The position numbers and the translations under genes were made by a program. The notes under the pieces were generated by a model. That model saw nothing but the letters and a program-made list of their open reading frames with translations. It was not told where the DNA came from and made no database searches. 64,000 nt of DNA from DATBLE01 sp963837265 (GTDB taxonomy: Bacteria; Actinomycetota; Thermoleophilia; Gaiellales; Gaiellaceae). Shown here one piece after another: positions 24,670 to 33,254 of this stretch (positions within the stretch are counted from its first letter, which is position 1; each line of letters opens with the position of its first letter). Where the stretch lies: positions 124,001 through 188,000 of the forward strand of contig CAWIMQ010000007.1 of the NCBI GenBank assembly GCA_963837265.1. The letters are read 5' to 3'.

Positions 24670-27132
24670 TCAGGCGGCGGCCGCGGCCGCGCCGGCCTTC
24701 TCGAACACGAGATCGCCCTCCCTCGCGTCCACGTGGACGGTGTCGCCCTCCTCGAACTCGCCCTCGAGCAGGCGCAACGCAAGCGGGTTCTCCACCAGCC
24801 GCTGGATCGCCCGCTTCAGCGGCCGGGCCCCGTACGTCGGGTCCCACCCGGCCTCGGCGAGGACGTCCTTCGCCGCGTCCGTGAGCTCCAGCGGCAGCCC
24901 TCGCTCGGCCAGCCGGTCGCGCAGCCGCCGGAGCTGGAGCTCGACGATCTCCGCGATCTGCTCGCGGCTGAGCGGGTGGAGCTCGACCACCTCGTCCACC
25001 CGGTTCAGGAACTCGGGCCGGAAGATCTCGCGCAGGGCCCCGGCGGAGCGGACGTTGGAGGTCATCACGATCACCGTGTTCCGGAAGTCGACCGTCCGGC
25101 CGTGGCCGTCGGTCAACCGGCCGTCGTCCAGGATCTGGAGCAGGACGTCGAAGACCTCGGCGTGGGCCTTCTCGATCTCGTCCAGCAACACGACCGAGTA
25201 GGGGCGCCGCCGCACCGCCTCGGTGAGCTGGCCGCCCTCCTCGTAGCCGACGTAGCCTGGCGGGGCCCCGACGAGCCGTGCGACCGTGTGCCGCTCCTGG
25301 TACTCGGACATGTCCAGCCGCACCATCGCCCGCTCGTCGTCGAACATGAACTCGGCGAGCGCGCGCGCGAGCTCTGTCTTCCCCACGCCCGTGGGGCCGA
25401 GGAAGATGAAGGAGCCGATCGGCCGGTTCGGGTCCTGCAGCCCGGTGCGGGCACGGCGGAGCGCGTTCGCCACCGCCGAGACGGCCTCGTCCTGGCCGAC
25501 GACGCGCTCGTGCAAGCGCTCCTCCATGTGGATCAGCTTCTCGGTCTCGCCCTCGAGCAGGCGGTCGACCGGGATGCCGGTCCAGCCGGCGACGACGGCG
25601 GCGACGTCGTCCTCGTCGACCTCCTCCTTGACCATGGGCGACACGGCCTGGGGACGGTCCTCCAACTCCTTCTGGAGCTCGGGGATCTTCCCGTACCGGA
25701 TCTCGGCGACCCGCTCGAGATCTCCGGCCCGCTCTGCCCGCTCGGCCTCGACCCTGAGCTCCTCCATCTCCCGCGTGAGCTCGCTCACACGGGACAAAGC
25801 CTCCTTCTCCTTCGCCCAGCGGGCGGCGAGTTCGTCGCGGCGCGCCTTCGCTTCCGCCAGCTCGCGCTCGACGGGCTCGCGCACCTCTTTCTTCTCCTTC
25901 TTCATCGCCGCGAGCTCGATCTCGAGCTGGCGGACGCGCCTGTCGGCCTCGTCGAGCTCGACGGGCGAGGAGTCGATCTCCATCCGCAGACGGGAAGCGG
26001 CCTCGTCGACGAGGTCGATCGCCTTGTCGGGGAGCTGGCGGTCGGAGATGTACCGGTCGGAGAGCACCGCGGCGGCGACGAGCGCACCGTCGCGGATGGC
26101 GACCCCGTGGTGTGCCTCGTAGCGCTCTTTCAGGCCGCGCAGGATCGCGATCGTGTCGGAGACCGACGGCTCGCCGACGAACACCGGCTGGAAGCGCCGC
26201 TCGAGCGCCGCGTCCTTCTCGATGTGACCACGGTACTCGTCGAGCGTCGTCGCGCCGATCGCGCGCAGCTCGCCCCGGGCGAGCATCGGCTTGAGCATGT
26301 TCGCCGCGTCGACCGCTCCCTCGGCCGCGCCTGCCCCGACGATCGTGTGCAGCTCGTCGATGAAGAGGACGATCTCGCCGGCGGCGTTCTGGATCTCGGT
26401 GAGGACGGCCTTGAGCCGCTCCTCGAACTCCCCCCGGTACTTCGAGCCGGCCAGGAGCGCACCGATGTCGAGCGCCCAGACCCGCTTGCCCTTCAGCCCC
26501 TCGGGGACGTCGCCGGCGACGATCCGCTGCGCGAGCCCCTCGACGATCGCGGTCTTGCCGACGCCGGGCTCCCCGATCAGCACGGGGTTGTTCTTCGTCC
26601 GCCGGGAGAGCACCTGGATCACGCGGCGGATCTCCTCGTCCCGGCCGATCACCGGGTCGAGCTTCCCCTGCTCCGCGAGCGCGGTCAGGTCTCGGCCGTA
26701 CTTCTCAAGCGCCTGATAGGTGCCCTCGGGGTCCTGCGAGGTGACCCGCTGGCCGCCGCGCACGTCCTTGATCCGCGCGAGCAACTGGTCGCGCGGGACG
26801 GCGTCGAGCGCCAGGAGCAAGTGCTCCGTCGAGACGTAGTCGTCTTCGAGCTTGCGCGCCTCGTCGAAGGCGCGGTCGAGCGCCTTCGAGAAGGCGGCCG
26901 ATGCGGACGGCTGCTGCACCATCCCCTGCGTGTGCGGCCTCTGCGCGAGCTTCGCCTCCGTCTCGGCGCGCAGGGCGTCGGGGTCGTCGACCAGCGCGCG
27001 CGGCAGGTCCTGGTCGAGGAGCGCGAGCAGCAGGTGCTCGGGGTACAGCTCCGGGTTGCCGAGACGGCGCGCGCGCTCCTGGGCGGCGGCCACCGCCTCC
27101 TGGGACTTGATCGTCAGCTTGTTGAAGTCCAT
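24670..27132 (-). CDS. clpB: ATP-dependent chaperone ClpB
   Basis: ClpB is a hexameric AAA+ disaggregase that threads aggregated proteins out together with DnaK/DnaJ/GrpE. The 820-residue protein has the N-domain (NKLTIKSQEAVAAAQ), NBD1 with Walker A GEPGVGKTAIVEG, the pore loop KYRGEFEERLK and Walker B VLFIDELHTIVGAG, the coiled-coil middle domain (~400-520), and NBD2 with Walker A GPTGVGKTELA and Walker B VVLLDEIEKAH. The ATG at 27132 shares one base with the hspR stop (TGATG); a GTG one codon earlier is possible, and GGAGGAGG lies just upstream. It is the last gene of the HspR operon; CGGGGTCTGACCCCG dyads follow its stop. Confidence 0.97.
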   Translation of the reverse strand: MDFNKLTIKSQEAVAAAQERARRLGNPELYPEHLLLALLDQDLPRALVDDPDALRAETEAKLAQRPHTQGMVQQPSASAAFSKALDRAFDEARKLEDDYVSTEHLLLALDAVPRDQLLARIKDVRGGQRVTSQDPEGTYQALEKYGRDLTALAEQGKLDPVIGRDEEIRRVIQVLSRRTKNNPVLIGEPGVGKTAIVEGLAQRIVAGDVPEGLKGKRVWALDIGALLAGSKYRGEFEERLKAVLTEIQNAAGEIVLFIDELHTIVGAGAAEGAVDAANMLKPMLARGELRAIGATTLDEYRGHIEKDAALERRFQPVFVGEPSVSDTIAILRGLKERYEAHHGVAIRDGALVAAAVLSDRYISDRQLPDKAIDLVDEAASRLRMEIDSSPVELDEADRRVRQLEIELAAMKKEKKEVREPVERELAEAKARRDELAARWAKEKEALSRVSELTREMEELRVEAERAERAGDLERVAEIRYGKIPELQKELEDRPQAVSPMVKEEVDEDDVAAVVAGWTGIPVDRLLEGETEKLIHMEERLHERVVGQDEAVSAVANALRRARTGLQDPNRPIGSFIFLGPTGVGKTELARALAEFMFDDERAMVRLDMSEYQERHTVARLVGAPPGYVGYEEGGQLTEAVRRRPYSVVLLDEIEKAHAEVFDVLLQILDDGRLTDGHGRTVDFRNTVIVMTSNVRSAGALREIFRPEFLNRVDEVVELHPLSREQIAEIVELQLRRLRDRLAERGLPLELTDAAKDVLAEAGWDPTYGARPLKRAIQRLVENPLALRLLEGEFEEGDTVHVDAREGDLVFEKAGAAAAAA

Positions 27133-27521
27133 CACTGCCTCCTCCGTGACGGGAAGGGGGAATGCTGCGGCTCTCGGTAGAGGACGAGATCGCGGCGGTA
27201 CTGCCGGTGCACCCGCTCGATCGCCTCGCGCATGTCGCGCTCGAGCCGGTCGAGACGTCCGCGCATCCTCGCCAGCTCGTCCTCGAGCGCGATCACACGC
27301 GCGACGCCGGCGAGGTTGAGGCCGAGCTCGGTCGTCAGCCGCTGGATGAGCCGCAGCCGGTCCAGGTCGTGCTCGGAGTAGAGCCGCGTGCCGCCGGGCG
27401 TGCGCCCCGGACGCACGAGCCCCTTCGTCTCGTAGATCCGGAGGGTCTGCGGGTGCATCCCGACGAGCTCGGCGGCGACCGAGATCATGTAGCGCGGGCG
27501 CCGGTGCTCCTGCGTGCTCAT
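27132..27521 (-). CDS. hspR: Heat-shock repressor HspR (MerR family)
   Basis: HspR represses its own chaperone operon and is stabilised on DNA by DnaK in Actinobacteria. The 129-residue protein has the MerR winged HTH: RYMISVAAELVGMHPQTLRI, then YETKGLVRPGRTPGGTRLYS, then the dimer helix with LTTELGLNLAGVARVI. The C-terminus is a Lys/Arg-poor coiled coil followed by a basic tail. ATG 27521 overlaps the stop of the membrane-protein gene upstream (TGATG) and its stop overlaps clpB. The operon is therefore translationally linked from dnaK to clpB. A candidate operator lies at the dnaK promoter. Confidence 0.93.
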   Translation of the reverse strand: MSTQEHRRPRYMISVAAELVGMHPQTLRIYETKGLVRPGRTPGGTRLYSEHDLDRLRLIQRLTTELGLNLAGVARVIALEDELARMRGRLDRLERDMREAIERVHRQYRRDLVLYREPQHSPFPSRRRQ

Positions 27522-27802
27522 CACGTCTCCCTCTGCGACCGGACGACGACCAGCGTCGCGATCGCCGCGATCACGAGCGCGATGCCGATCCAGCCGCCGA
27601 TGCGCCAGGCGTTCAGCGCATGGAACGCGAACAGCCACACGAGGAGCTTCGACAGCCCGCCGAGCTTCGCGGCGAGCGCTCCGCCGGCGAGGACGCCGCC
27701 GCCTGCCGCGCCCCACCCGACCCGCCTGCCGCGCTGCTCGGCGGTCTCCGGCTCGGGCGCCTCCCGCGGCCCCTGCCGCATCAGCTCGTCGTGCCTGCTC
27801 AC
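27521..27802 (-). CDS. Small membrane protein embedded in the chaperone operon
   Basis: A 93-residue protein from GTG 27802, whose GTGA overlaps the dnaJ stop by 4 bases and whose TGA shares a base with the hspR start. The N-terminal ~30 residues are charged (SRHDELMRQGPREAPEPE). Two hydrophobic segments follow (~32-55 GWGAAGGGVLAGGALAAKLG, and ~70-88 GGWIGIALVIAAIATLVVV), separated by KLLVWLFAFHALNAWR. I do not recognise it, and it is not part of the usual dnaK-grpE-dnaJ-hspR set. The tight coupling says it is coexpressed on heat shock, perhaps tying the chaperones to the membrane; that is inference. Confidence 0.72.
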   Translation of the reverse strand: MSRHDELMRQGPREAPEPETAEQRGRRVGWGAAGGGVLAGGALAAKLGGLSKLLVWLFAFHALNAWRIGGWIGIALVIAAIATLVVVRSQRET

Positions 27803-28848
27803 CTGCCCACCTTCCGCAGCTCTTCGAGCAGCTCGCGCTCGCGTTTCGAGACCTTCTTCGGCACCCGGATCCTGAGCCGCGCGAGCACGTCGCCACGGCC
27901 GGACCCCTTCAGCTTCGGCGCACCCTTGCCCCGGACGCGCAGCATCTTTCCGTCCTCCGAGCCGGCGGGCACCTTGACCTGTACCGCCCCGTCCGGAGTG
28001 GGCACGGCAAGCGTCGTCCCCAGCGCGGCGTCGGCGAACGCGATGGGCACCTCGACGACGAGGTCGTCGCCGCGGCGCGTGAAGACCTTCGACGGCTCGA
28101 CGCGAGTGACCACGTAGAGGTCGCCGGGCGGCCCGCCGCCCCAGCCGGCTTCGCCCTTGCCCTTCAGCCTGATGCGCGTTCCGTCCTTCGCCCCGGCCGG
28201 GATCTTCACCGTGTAGCGCTTCGTCCGGCGCTCCCGGCCGGTGCCGCGGCAGGTCGGGCAGGGCTCCTCGACGATCGAGCCGTTGCCGCGACAGCGCGGG
28301 CACGGCTGCGAGAGCGAGAAGAGGCCCTGGCTCTGCGCGACGAAGCCGCGGCCGTTGCACTCCGGGCACACCTTCGGCGCGGTGCCGGGCTTCGCCCCCG
28401 AGCCGTTGCACGTGTGGCAGACGACCTCGAGCGTGACCGGGATCTTCGTCTCGACGCCCTCGAGGGCGTCCTCGAACGAGAGCGTGACCTGCACCTCGAC
28501 GTCGTTGCCGCGCTGGCCACGGCCTGATCGGCCGTGGCTAGGGGCTGATCCGCGGCCGAACAGTCCTCCCAGCAGGTCGCCGAGATCGCCGAAGTCGACA
28601 CCCTCGAATCCGAACCCACCGTTAGCCGAACTGGCGAAGCCAGTTCGGCTGTCGTACTGCTTCCGCTTCTCCGGGTCGGACAGGACGTCGTAGGCGTTCT
28701 GGACCTCCTTGAAGCGCTCCTCCGCCTCCTTGTCGTCCGGGTTGGTGTCAGGGTGGTACTGCCGGGCGAGCTTCCGGTACGCCTTCTTGATCTCGCCGGC
28801 GGAGGCGTTCTTCGCGACGCCGAGCGTCTCGTAGGGCGAGGTGGTCAC
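27799..28848 (-). CDS. dnaJ: Chaperone protein DnaJ
   Basis: DnaJ delivers clients to DnaK and triggers its ATPase. The 349-residue protein has the J domain with HPD (RQYHPDTNPDD, residues ~30-40), a Gly-rich linker, and four CxxCxGxG zinc repeats: CHTCNGSG, CPECNGRG, CPRCRGNG and CPTCRGTG. The substrate-binding C-terminal domain follows. Two palindromes (28517-28537 and 28624-28650) lie in the linker coding region and encode residues such as GFASSANGG and PSHGRSGRG without breaking the frame. ATG 28848 overlaps the grpE stop by 4 bases, and its own stop overlaps the membrane-protein GTG. Confidence 0.96.
   Translation of the reverse strand: MTTSPYETLGVAKNASAGEIKKAYRKLARQYHPDTNPDDKEAEERFKEVQNAYDVLSDPEKRKQYDSRTGFASSANGGFGFEGVDFGDLGDLLGGLFGRGSAPSHGRSGRGQRGNDVEVQVTLSFEDALEGVETKIPVTLEVVCHTCNGSGAKPGTAPKVCPECNGRGFVAQSQGLFSLSQPCPRCRGNGSIVEEPCPTCRGTGRERRTKRYTVKIPAGAKDGTRIRLKGKGEAGWGGGPPGDLYVVTRVEPSKVFTRRGDDLVVEVPIAFADAALGTTLAVPTPDGAVQVKVPAGSEDGKMLRVRGKGAPKLKGSGRGDVLARLRIRVPKKVSKRERELLEELRKVGR
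28517..28650. repeat. Two palindromes within dnaJ
   Basis: CCACGGCC (28517-28524) pairs with GGCCGTGG (28530-28537) around TGATC. AGCCGAACTGGC (28624-28635) pairs with GCCAGTTCGGCT (28639-28650) around GAA. Both are perfect stems within the linker-coding segment and keep the dnaJ frame. Confidence 0.75.
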
Positions 28849-29444
28849 TGGGCGACCACCACCCTCGCCGGCCGCAGGACGCGGTCGCCGAGGCGGTAGC
28901 CCTTCTGCAGCACCTGGACGACCGAGCCCGACTCGGCGTCCTCGACCGGCTGGGCGAGCAGCGCCTCGTGGACGTGCGGATCGAACGCGCCGTCGGTGTC
29001 GATCACCTCGAGGCCCTGCCTGGCGAGTGCCTCGACGAGCGCGCGGTGCACGAGCCGCACGCCCTCTTCCAGCTTCGCCTCTTCGTGCTCCTCGGCCGCC
29101 TCGAGCGCGCGCTCGAGGTCGTCGAGGATCGGCAGGATCTCTTTGACGAGCGCCTCGCTCGCCCGCGCAGAGAACGACGCCTGCTCGCGCGCGGTCCGCT
29201 TGCGGAAGTTGTCGAACTCGGCCTTCAGCCGCTGGAGCGAGTCGAGGTACTCGTCGCGCTCGCGCTCGAGCGCGGCGAGCCGCTCGCCCTCCCCGGCGGC
29301 AGCCTCGGGGACAGACCCCCGGGGGTCTGTCCCTGCCCGGGACGGTGGGCCCGGCGCAACGGCAGGGACAGACCCCTCGGGGTCTGTCCCTGTATTCGGC
29401 GCGGAGCCCGTCCCCGGATCAGGCGTGCGCTTCCGCTCGGTCAC
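28845..29444 (-). CDS. grpE: Nucleotide exchange factor GrpE
   Basis: GrpE dimers release ADP from DnaK. The 199-residue protein has the long coiled coil (ERLAALERERDEYLDSLQRLK), the family motif AEFDNFRKRTARE, and the C-terminal beta-domain with DGAFDPHVHEALL and VVQVLQKGYRLGDRVLRPARV. The N-terminal ~50 residues are low complexity and include two copies of the GTDPxGSVP repeat, encoded by two near-perfect palindromes (29307-29333, 29364-29391). The start overlaps the dnaK stop by 4 bases and its stop overlaps dnaJ. Confidence 0.95.
   Translation of the reverse strand: MTERKRTPDPGTGSAPNTGTDPEGSVPAVAPGPPSRAGTDPRGSVPEAAAGEGERLAALERERDEYLDSLQRLKAEFDNFRKRTAREQASFSARASEALVKEILPILDDLERALEAAEEHEEAKLEEGVRLVHRALVEALARQGLEVIDTDGAFDPHVHEALLAQPVEDAESGSVVQVLQKGYRLGDRVLRPARVVVAQ
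29307..29391. repeat. Two in-frame palindromes in grpE
   Basis: GGGGACAGACCCC-C-GGGGGTCTGTCCC (29307-29333) and AGGGACAGACCCC-TC-GGGGTCTGTCCCT (29364-29391). Both encode GTDPxGSVP in the disordered N-terminus of GrpE. The core resembles the GGGTCTGACCC dyads near clpB and at 53214-53244. Confidence 0.85.
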
Positions 29445-31348
29445 GACGTCGGAGCCTCCTCGTCGACGACCTCGGCGTCCTCGATCACCTCGTCGTCGGA
29501 GGGCGGGGCACCGTTCCCGCCACCCTCCGCCGATGCCTGGGCGGCGGTCGCCTGGGAGTACACCGCCTCGGCGAGCTTGTGCGAGGCCTCCTGGAGCGCA
29601 TCGGTCTTGCTGCGGATGTCGGCGAGGTCGTCGCCGTCGAGCGCGTGCTTCAGCTCCATGATCCTGCCCTCGATCGTCGACGCCTCCGCCTCGTCGAGCG
29701 AGCCTCGATGCTCCTTGAGGCTCTTCTCGGTCGCGTAGGCGAGCGCCTCCGCGTGGTTCTTCGCGTCGGCGAGCTCGCGCAGGCGGTGCGCCTCGCCGGC
29801 ATGCGTCTCGGCGTTCTTGATCATCTGCTCGACCTCGTCGGGCCTGAGGCCCGAGCCGCCCTCGATCTTGATCTGCTGCTCGTTGCCGGTGCCGTGGTCC
29901 TTGGCCGAGACGTGGATGATCCCGTTCGCGTCGATGTCGAAGGCGACCTCGATCTGCGGGATGCCGCGCGGCGCCGGCGGGATGCCGACGAGCTGGAACT
30001 TGCCCAGGGTCTTGTTGTACGCGGCCATCTCCGACTCGCCCTGGAGCACGTGCACCTCGACCGCGGGCTGGTTGTCCTCGGCGGTCGAGAAGATCTCCGA
30101 CTTCTTGGTCGGGATCGTCGTGTTCCGGTCGATCAGCTTCGTGAACACGCCGCCCTTCGTCTCGATGCCGAGGGACAGCGGCGTGACGTCGAGGAGCAGG
30201 ACGTCCTTGACCTCGCCCTTGAGCACGCCGGCCTGGATCGCAGCGCCGATCGCGACCACCTCGTCCGGGTTGACGCCCTTGTGCGGATCCTTGCCGACGA
30301 TCTGCTTGACCTTCTCCTGCACCGCGGGCATGCGGGTCATGCCGCCGACGAGGATGACGTGGTCGATCTTGTCCGGGGAGAGGCCCGCGTCCTCGAGCAC
30401 GCGCTTCGTCGGGCCGACCGTCCGCTCGAGCAGCTCGCCGGTCAGCTCGTTCAGCTTCGCCCGCGTCAGCTGCAGGTCGAGGTGCTTCGGGCCCTCCGGC
30501 GTCGCGGTCACGAACGGCAGGTTGATCTGCGTCGTCATCGTCGAGGAGAGCTCGATCTTCGCCTTCTCCGCCGCCTCGTACAGGCGCTGGAGCGCCATCC
30601 GGTCGGCCGAGAGGTCGATGCCCTGGTCTCGCTTGAACTCGGCGACCATCCAGTCGACGACCGCCTTGTCGAAGTTGTCACCGCCGAGATGGTTGTCGCC
30701 CGAGGTCGCCTTCACCTCGAAGACGCCCTCGCCGAGCTCGAGGATCGAGACGTCGAACGTGCCGCCGCCGAGATCGAAGACGAGGATCGTCTGGTCTGCG
30801 CCCTCCTTGTCGAGCCCGTACGCGAGCGCTGCCGCGGTCGGCTCGTTGATGATCCGGAGGACGTTCAGCCCGGCGATCTTGCCGGCGTCCTTCGTCGCCT
30901 CGCGCTGGGCGTTGTTGAAGTACGCCGGCACGGTGACCACCGCGTCGGAGACCTCCTCGCCGAGGTACGCCTCCGCGTCCGCCTTCAGCTTCTGCAGGAT
31001 CATCGCGCTGATCTCCGGCGGCGCGTACTCCTTGCCGGCGGCCTTCACGCGCACGTCGTCGTTCTGCCCCTTGATCACCTCGTACGGGACGATCTTCATC
31101 TCCTCCGAGACCTCGTCGTACTTGCGCCCCATGAAGCGCTTGATCGAGAAGATCGTGTTCTGCGAGTTCGTCACCTGCTGGCGCTTCGCGGGCGCGCCGA
31201 CGAGCCGCTGGTCGTCCTTCGTGAACGCGACCACGGACGGGGTCGTCCGCCCGCCCTCCGCGTTGGCGATCACCGTGGGCTCGCCGCCCTCGATCACGGC
31301 CATGCACGAGTTGGTCGTGCCGAGGTCGATACCGATTACCTTTGCCAT
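29441..31348 (-). CDS. dnaK: Chaperone protein DnaK
   Basis: DnaK (Hsp70) folds clients with ATP and also activates HspR. The 635-residue protein starts AKVIGIDLGTTNSC (phosphate 1 motif), has FDLGGGTFDVSILEL (phosphate 2), VILVGGMTRMPAVQ (adenosine motif) and the substrate domain DVTPLSLGIETKGG, ending in an acidic tail (DDEVIEDAEVVDEEAP). It is the first gene of the operon. GGAGGG 10 bases before the ATG serves as ribosome binding site, and a TTGACA-N17-TATCCT promoter lies further up. Divergent to it is the cyclodeaminase-like gene. Confidence 0.98.
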   Translation of the reverse strand: MAKVIGIDLGTTNSCMAVIEGGEPTVIANAEGGRTTPSVVAFTKDDQRLVGAPAKRQQVTNSQNTIFSIKRFMGRKYDEVSEEMKIVPYEVIKGQNDDVRVKAAGKEYAPPEISAMILQKLKADAEAYLGEEVSDAVVTVPAYFNNAQREATKDAGKIAGLNVLRIINEPTAAALAYGLDKEGADQTILVFDLGGGTFDVSILELGEGVFEVKATSGDNHLGGDNFDKAVVDWMVAEFKRDQGIDLSADRMALQRLYEAAEKAKIELSSTMTTQINLPFVTATPEGPKHLDLQLTRAKLNELTGELLERTVGPTKRVLEDAGLSPDKIDHVILVGGMTRMPAVQEKVKQIVGKDPHKGVNPDEVVAIGAAIQAGVLKGEVKDVLLLDVTPLSLGIETKGGVFTKLIDRNTTIPTKKSEIFSTAEDNQPAVEVHVLQGESEMAAYNKTLGKFQLVGIPPAPRGIPQIEVAFDIDANGIIHVSAKDHGTGNEQQIKIEGGSGLRPDEVEQMIKNAETHAGEAHRLRELADAKNHAEALAYATEKSLKEHRGSLDEAEASTIEGRIMELKHALDGDDLADIRSKTDALQEASHKLAEAVYSQATAAQASAEGGGNGAPPSDDEVIEDAEVVDEEAPTS

Positions 31349-31368
31349 AGTCAGAATCCCTCCAGGTT

Positions 31369-31410
31369 TTAGAGTCAGTACAGGATAAAATCTAAGCGTG
31401 TTCTTGTCAA
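31369..31410 (-). promoter_or_regulatory. dnaK promoter with candidate HspR operator
   Basis: On the minus strand TTGACA (31405-31410) and TATCCT (31382-31387) are 17 bases apart. An inverted repeat TTAGA-N17-TCTAA (31369-31373 and 31391-31395) places one arm in the promoter spacer and the other at the start of transcription, a place where a repressor would block polymerase. It differs from the known HAIR consensus (CTTGAGT...ACTCAAG), so the operator call is weak. The promoter itself is strong. Confidence 0.65.
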
Positions 31411-31420
31411 ATTAGCCCGA

Positions 31421-31426
31421 TAGGAT
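31421..31426 (+). promoter_or_regulatory. -10 box of the cyclodeaminase-like gene
   Basis: TAGGAT ends 6 bases before GTG 31433; no Shine-Dalgarno fits. It fixes the GTG as start and suggests a leaderless transcript. Confidence 0.6.
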
Positions 31427-31432
31427 CCCCGC

Positions 31433-31942
31433 GTGGACGAGCCGATCCGCGGAGCCGGCTACGCGGCCGGCCGCACCGCGGCCGCCGCCGCGCGCCTGGT
31501 CGCCGAGGTTGCCCGCGCGTCGAGCGGATCCTGGCCGGGAGCGGCCGGCACGGCTGCGCAGGCGAGCGCCCTCGCCGACCGCCTGGAGACGCTCGCCGAG
31601 GTCGACGCGGAGGCGTTCTCCGCCGCTCTCGCTGCTCTCGGCGCCGGCTCGTCCGACCTCGCGACCCGCATGGAGCAGGCGGCTGCGGTGCCGCTCGAGA
31701 TCGCCGAGACCGCGGCCGACGTAGCGGAAGCGGCCGTACTCGTCGCCGAGCGCTGCGACGGGCTCGTCCGCGCCGACGCCGCCGGCGCCGCGGCGCTCGC
31801 CGCGGGCGCGGCGCTCGCCGCGGCGCAGCTCGTCCGCGCGAACCTGACCGTCGCGCCCGACGATGCCCGCGTGGCCCGCGCCTTCCGAGCCGCCGACGAC
31901 GCCCGCTACTCGGCCACGCGTGCATTCGACGCCGGCCCCTAG
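31433..31942 (+). CDS. Cyclodeaminase/cyclohydrolase family protein
   Basis: A 169-residue all-helical protein like the C-terminal half of formiminotransferase-cyclodeaminase (FTCD_C) and methenyl-THF cyclohydrolase-type proteins, which act on one-carbon units on tetrahydrofolate. Features seen are the Ala-rich amphipathic helices, VDAEAFSAALAAL (VD...AF block), and MEQAAAVPLEIAETAADVAE followed by CDGLVRADAAGAAALAAG with the long central helix ending LVRANL. It is shorter than typical members, so the reaction is uncertain. It is divergent from dnaK and 20 bases upstream of the sigma factor gene. Confidence 0.75.
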   Translation: MDEPIRGAGYAAGRTAAAAARLVAEVARASSGSWPGAAGTAAQASALADRLETLAEVDAEAFSAALAALGAGSSDLATRMEQAAAVPLEIAETAADVAEAAVLVAERCDGLVRADAAGAAALAAGAALAAAQLVRANLTVAPDDARVARAFRAADDARYSATRAFDAGP

Positions 31943-31962
31943 AGCGTGTTTTGATCCGGGCG

Positions 31963-32475
31963 ATGCACCGGAACGGGGAGCTGGTCGGCCGCTGCCTGCG
32001 GGACGACCGCGCAGCCTGGGACGAGCTGGTCGACCGCTACTCGCGCTACGTGTACGCGATCGTCGGGCAGGGATACCGGCTGTCCGGCCCCGATGCCGAG
32101 GATGCCTTCCAGGAGGTCTTCCTGCGCGTCTACGAGCGGCTCGATTCCCTGCGCGAGCCCGAGGCGCTGAGGGCGTGGATCGCCCAGCTCACCCGGCGCG
32201 TCTGCCTGGATCGGCTCATGGCCGGCAGCCGCGAGAAGCCCTCGGAGGCCGAGCCGGCCGACGTCGAGGCGGTCCTCGAGGACCTGGACGAGGCCCTTGC
32301 GATCCGTGCCGCGCTCGACGGCCTCCCGGACGAGTGCCGGGAGATCCTCGACCGCTTCTTCTGCCAGGACGAGAGCTACCGGACGATCGGCGAGGCGCTC
32401 GGCATCCCCCCCGGGACGATCGCGAGCCGCATCTCGCGCTGCCTCGGCAAGCTGCGCGAGCGGTTCGAAGCATGA
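31963..32475 (+). CDS. ECF-like RNA polymerase sigma factor
   Basis: A 170-residue sigma-70 family factor with only regions 2 and 4. Region 2 (~10-80) has DELVDRYSRYVYAI and DAEDAFQEVFLRVYERL; region 4 (~108-165) has LDGLPDECREILDRFF and the HTH YRTIGEALGIPPGTIASRIS. No anti-sigma gene follows. Instead the stop overlaps the adenylate cyclase start by 4 bases (ATGA), linking the sigma factor to a cyclic-nucleotide/ATPase regulator. ATG 31963 lies 7 bases after TTTGAT (leaderless-like); the TTG at 31951 is inside that box and was rejected. Confidence 0.88.
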   Translation: MHRNGELVGRCLRDDRAAWDELVDRYSRYVYAIVGQGYRLSGPDAEDAFQEVFLRVYERLDSLREPEALRAWIAQLTRRVCLDRLMAGSREKPSEAEPADVEAVLEDLDEALAIRAALDGLPDECREILDRFFCQDESYRTIGEALGIPPGTIASRISRCLGKLRERFEA

Positions 32476-33254
32476 GCGAGACGACGATGCTGTTCACAGA
32501 CGTCGAGGGCTCGACGCGCCTGCTCCGCGAGCTGGGGCTTAGGTACGCCGCTGTGCTGACCGAGCACCGCCGCCTCCTCCGCGACGCATTCCGCGCCCAC
32601 GGCGGAGAAGAGGTGGACACGCAGGGGGACGCCTTCTTCTTCGTGTTCGCCGACGCGCGCGAGGCGGCCGCCGCCGCGGCTGAGGCGCAGGACGCGCTCG
32701 CGGACGGTCCGCTGCGGGTACGCATGGGACTGCACACCGGGACGCCGACTCGGACGGAGGAGGGGTACGTCGGCCTCGACGTGCACCTCGCCGCGCGCGT
32801 GGCCGCTGCCGGGCACGGCGGCCAGGTCGTCCTGACCAGCGCGACCCGCGACCTGATCGACCTCGACGTCCACGACCTCGGCGAGCACCGGCTCAAGGAC
32901 TTCGACGAGCAGGTCTGGGTCTACCAGCTCGGCGATCGGCCGTTCCCGCCGCTGAAGACGATCTCGAACACCAACCTTCCCCGCCCCCGCTCCAGCTTCG
33001 TCGGTCGCGAACGCGAGGTCGCAGATGTGGTCGCGCTCGTCCGCGATGCCGGTCTGGTCACGCTCACCGGCCCCGGCGGATCCGGCAAGACGCGCCTCTC
33101 CATCGAGGCCGCGGCCGAGCTCGTCGGCGAGCACAGGAACGGTGTCTTCTGGATCGGGCTCGCCACGGTGCACGATCCGGCCGACGTCCTGCCGGAGATC
33201 GCGCGGACGCTGGGAGCGCCGGACGATCTCGCCGGTCATATCGGCGAGCGGGAG

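Noticed and set aside
24733..27180. 815-residue plus-strand ORF opposite clpB.
   Set aside because: Complementary shadow of clpB with Leu/Asp/Glu bias and no fold of its own.
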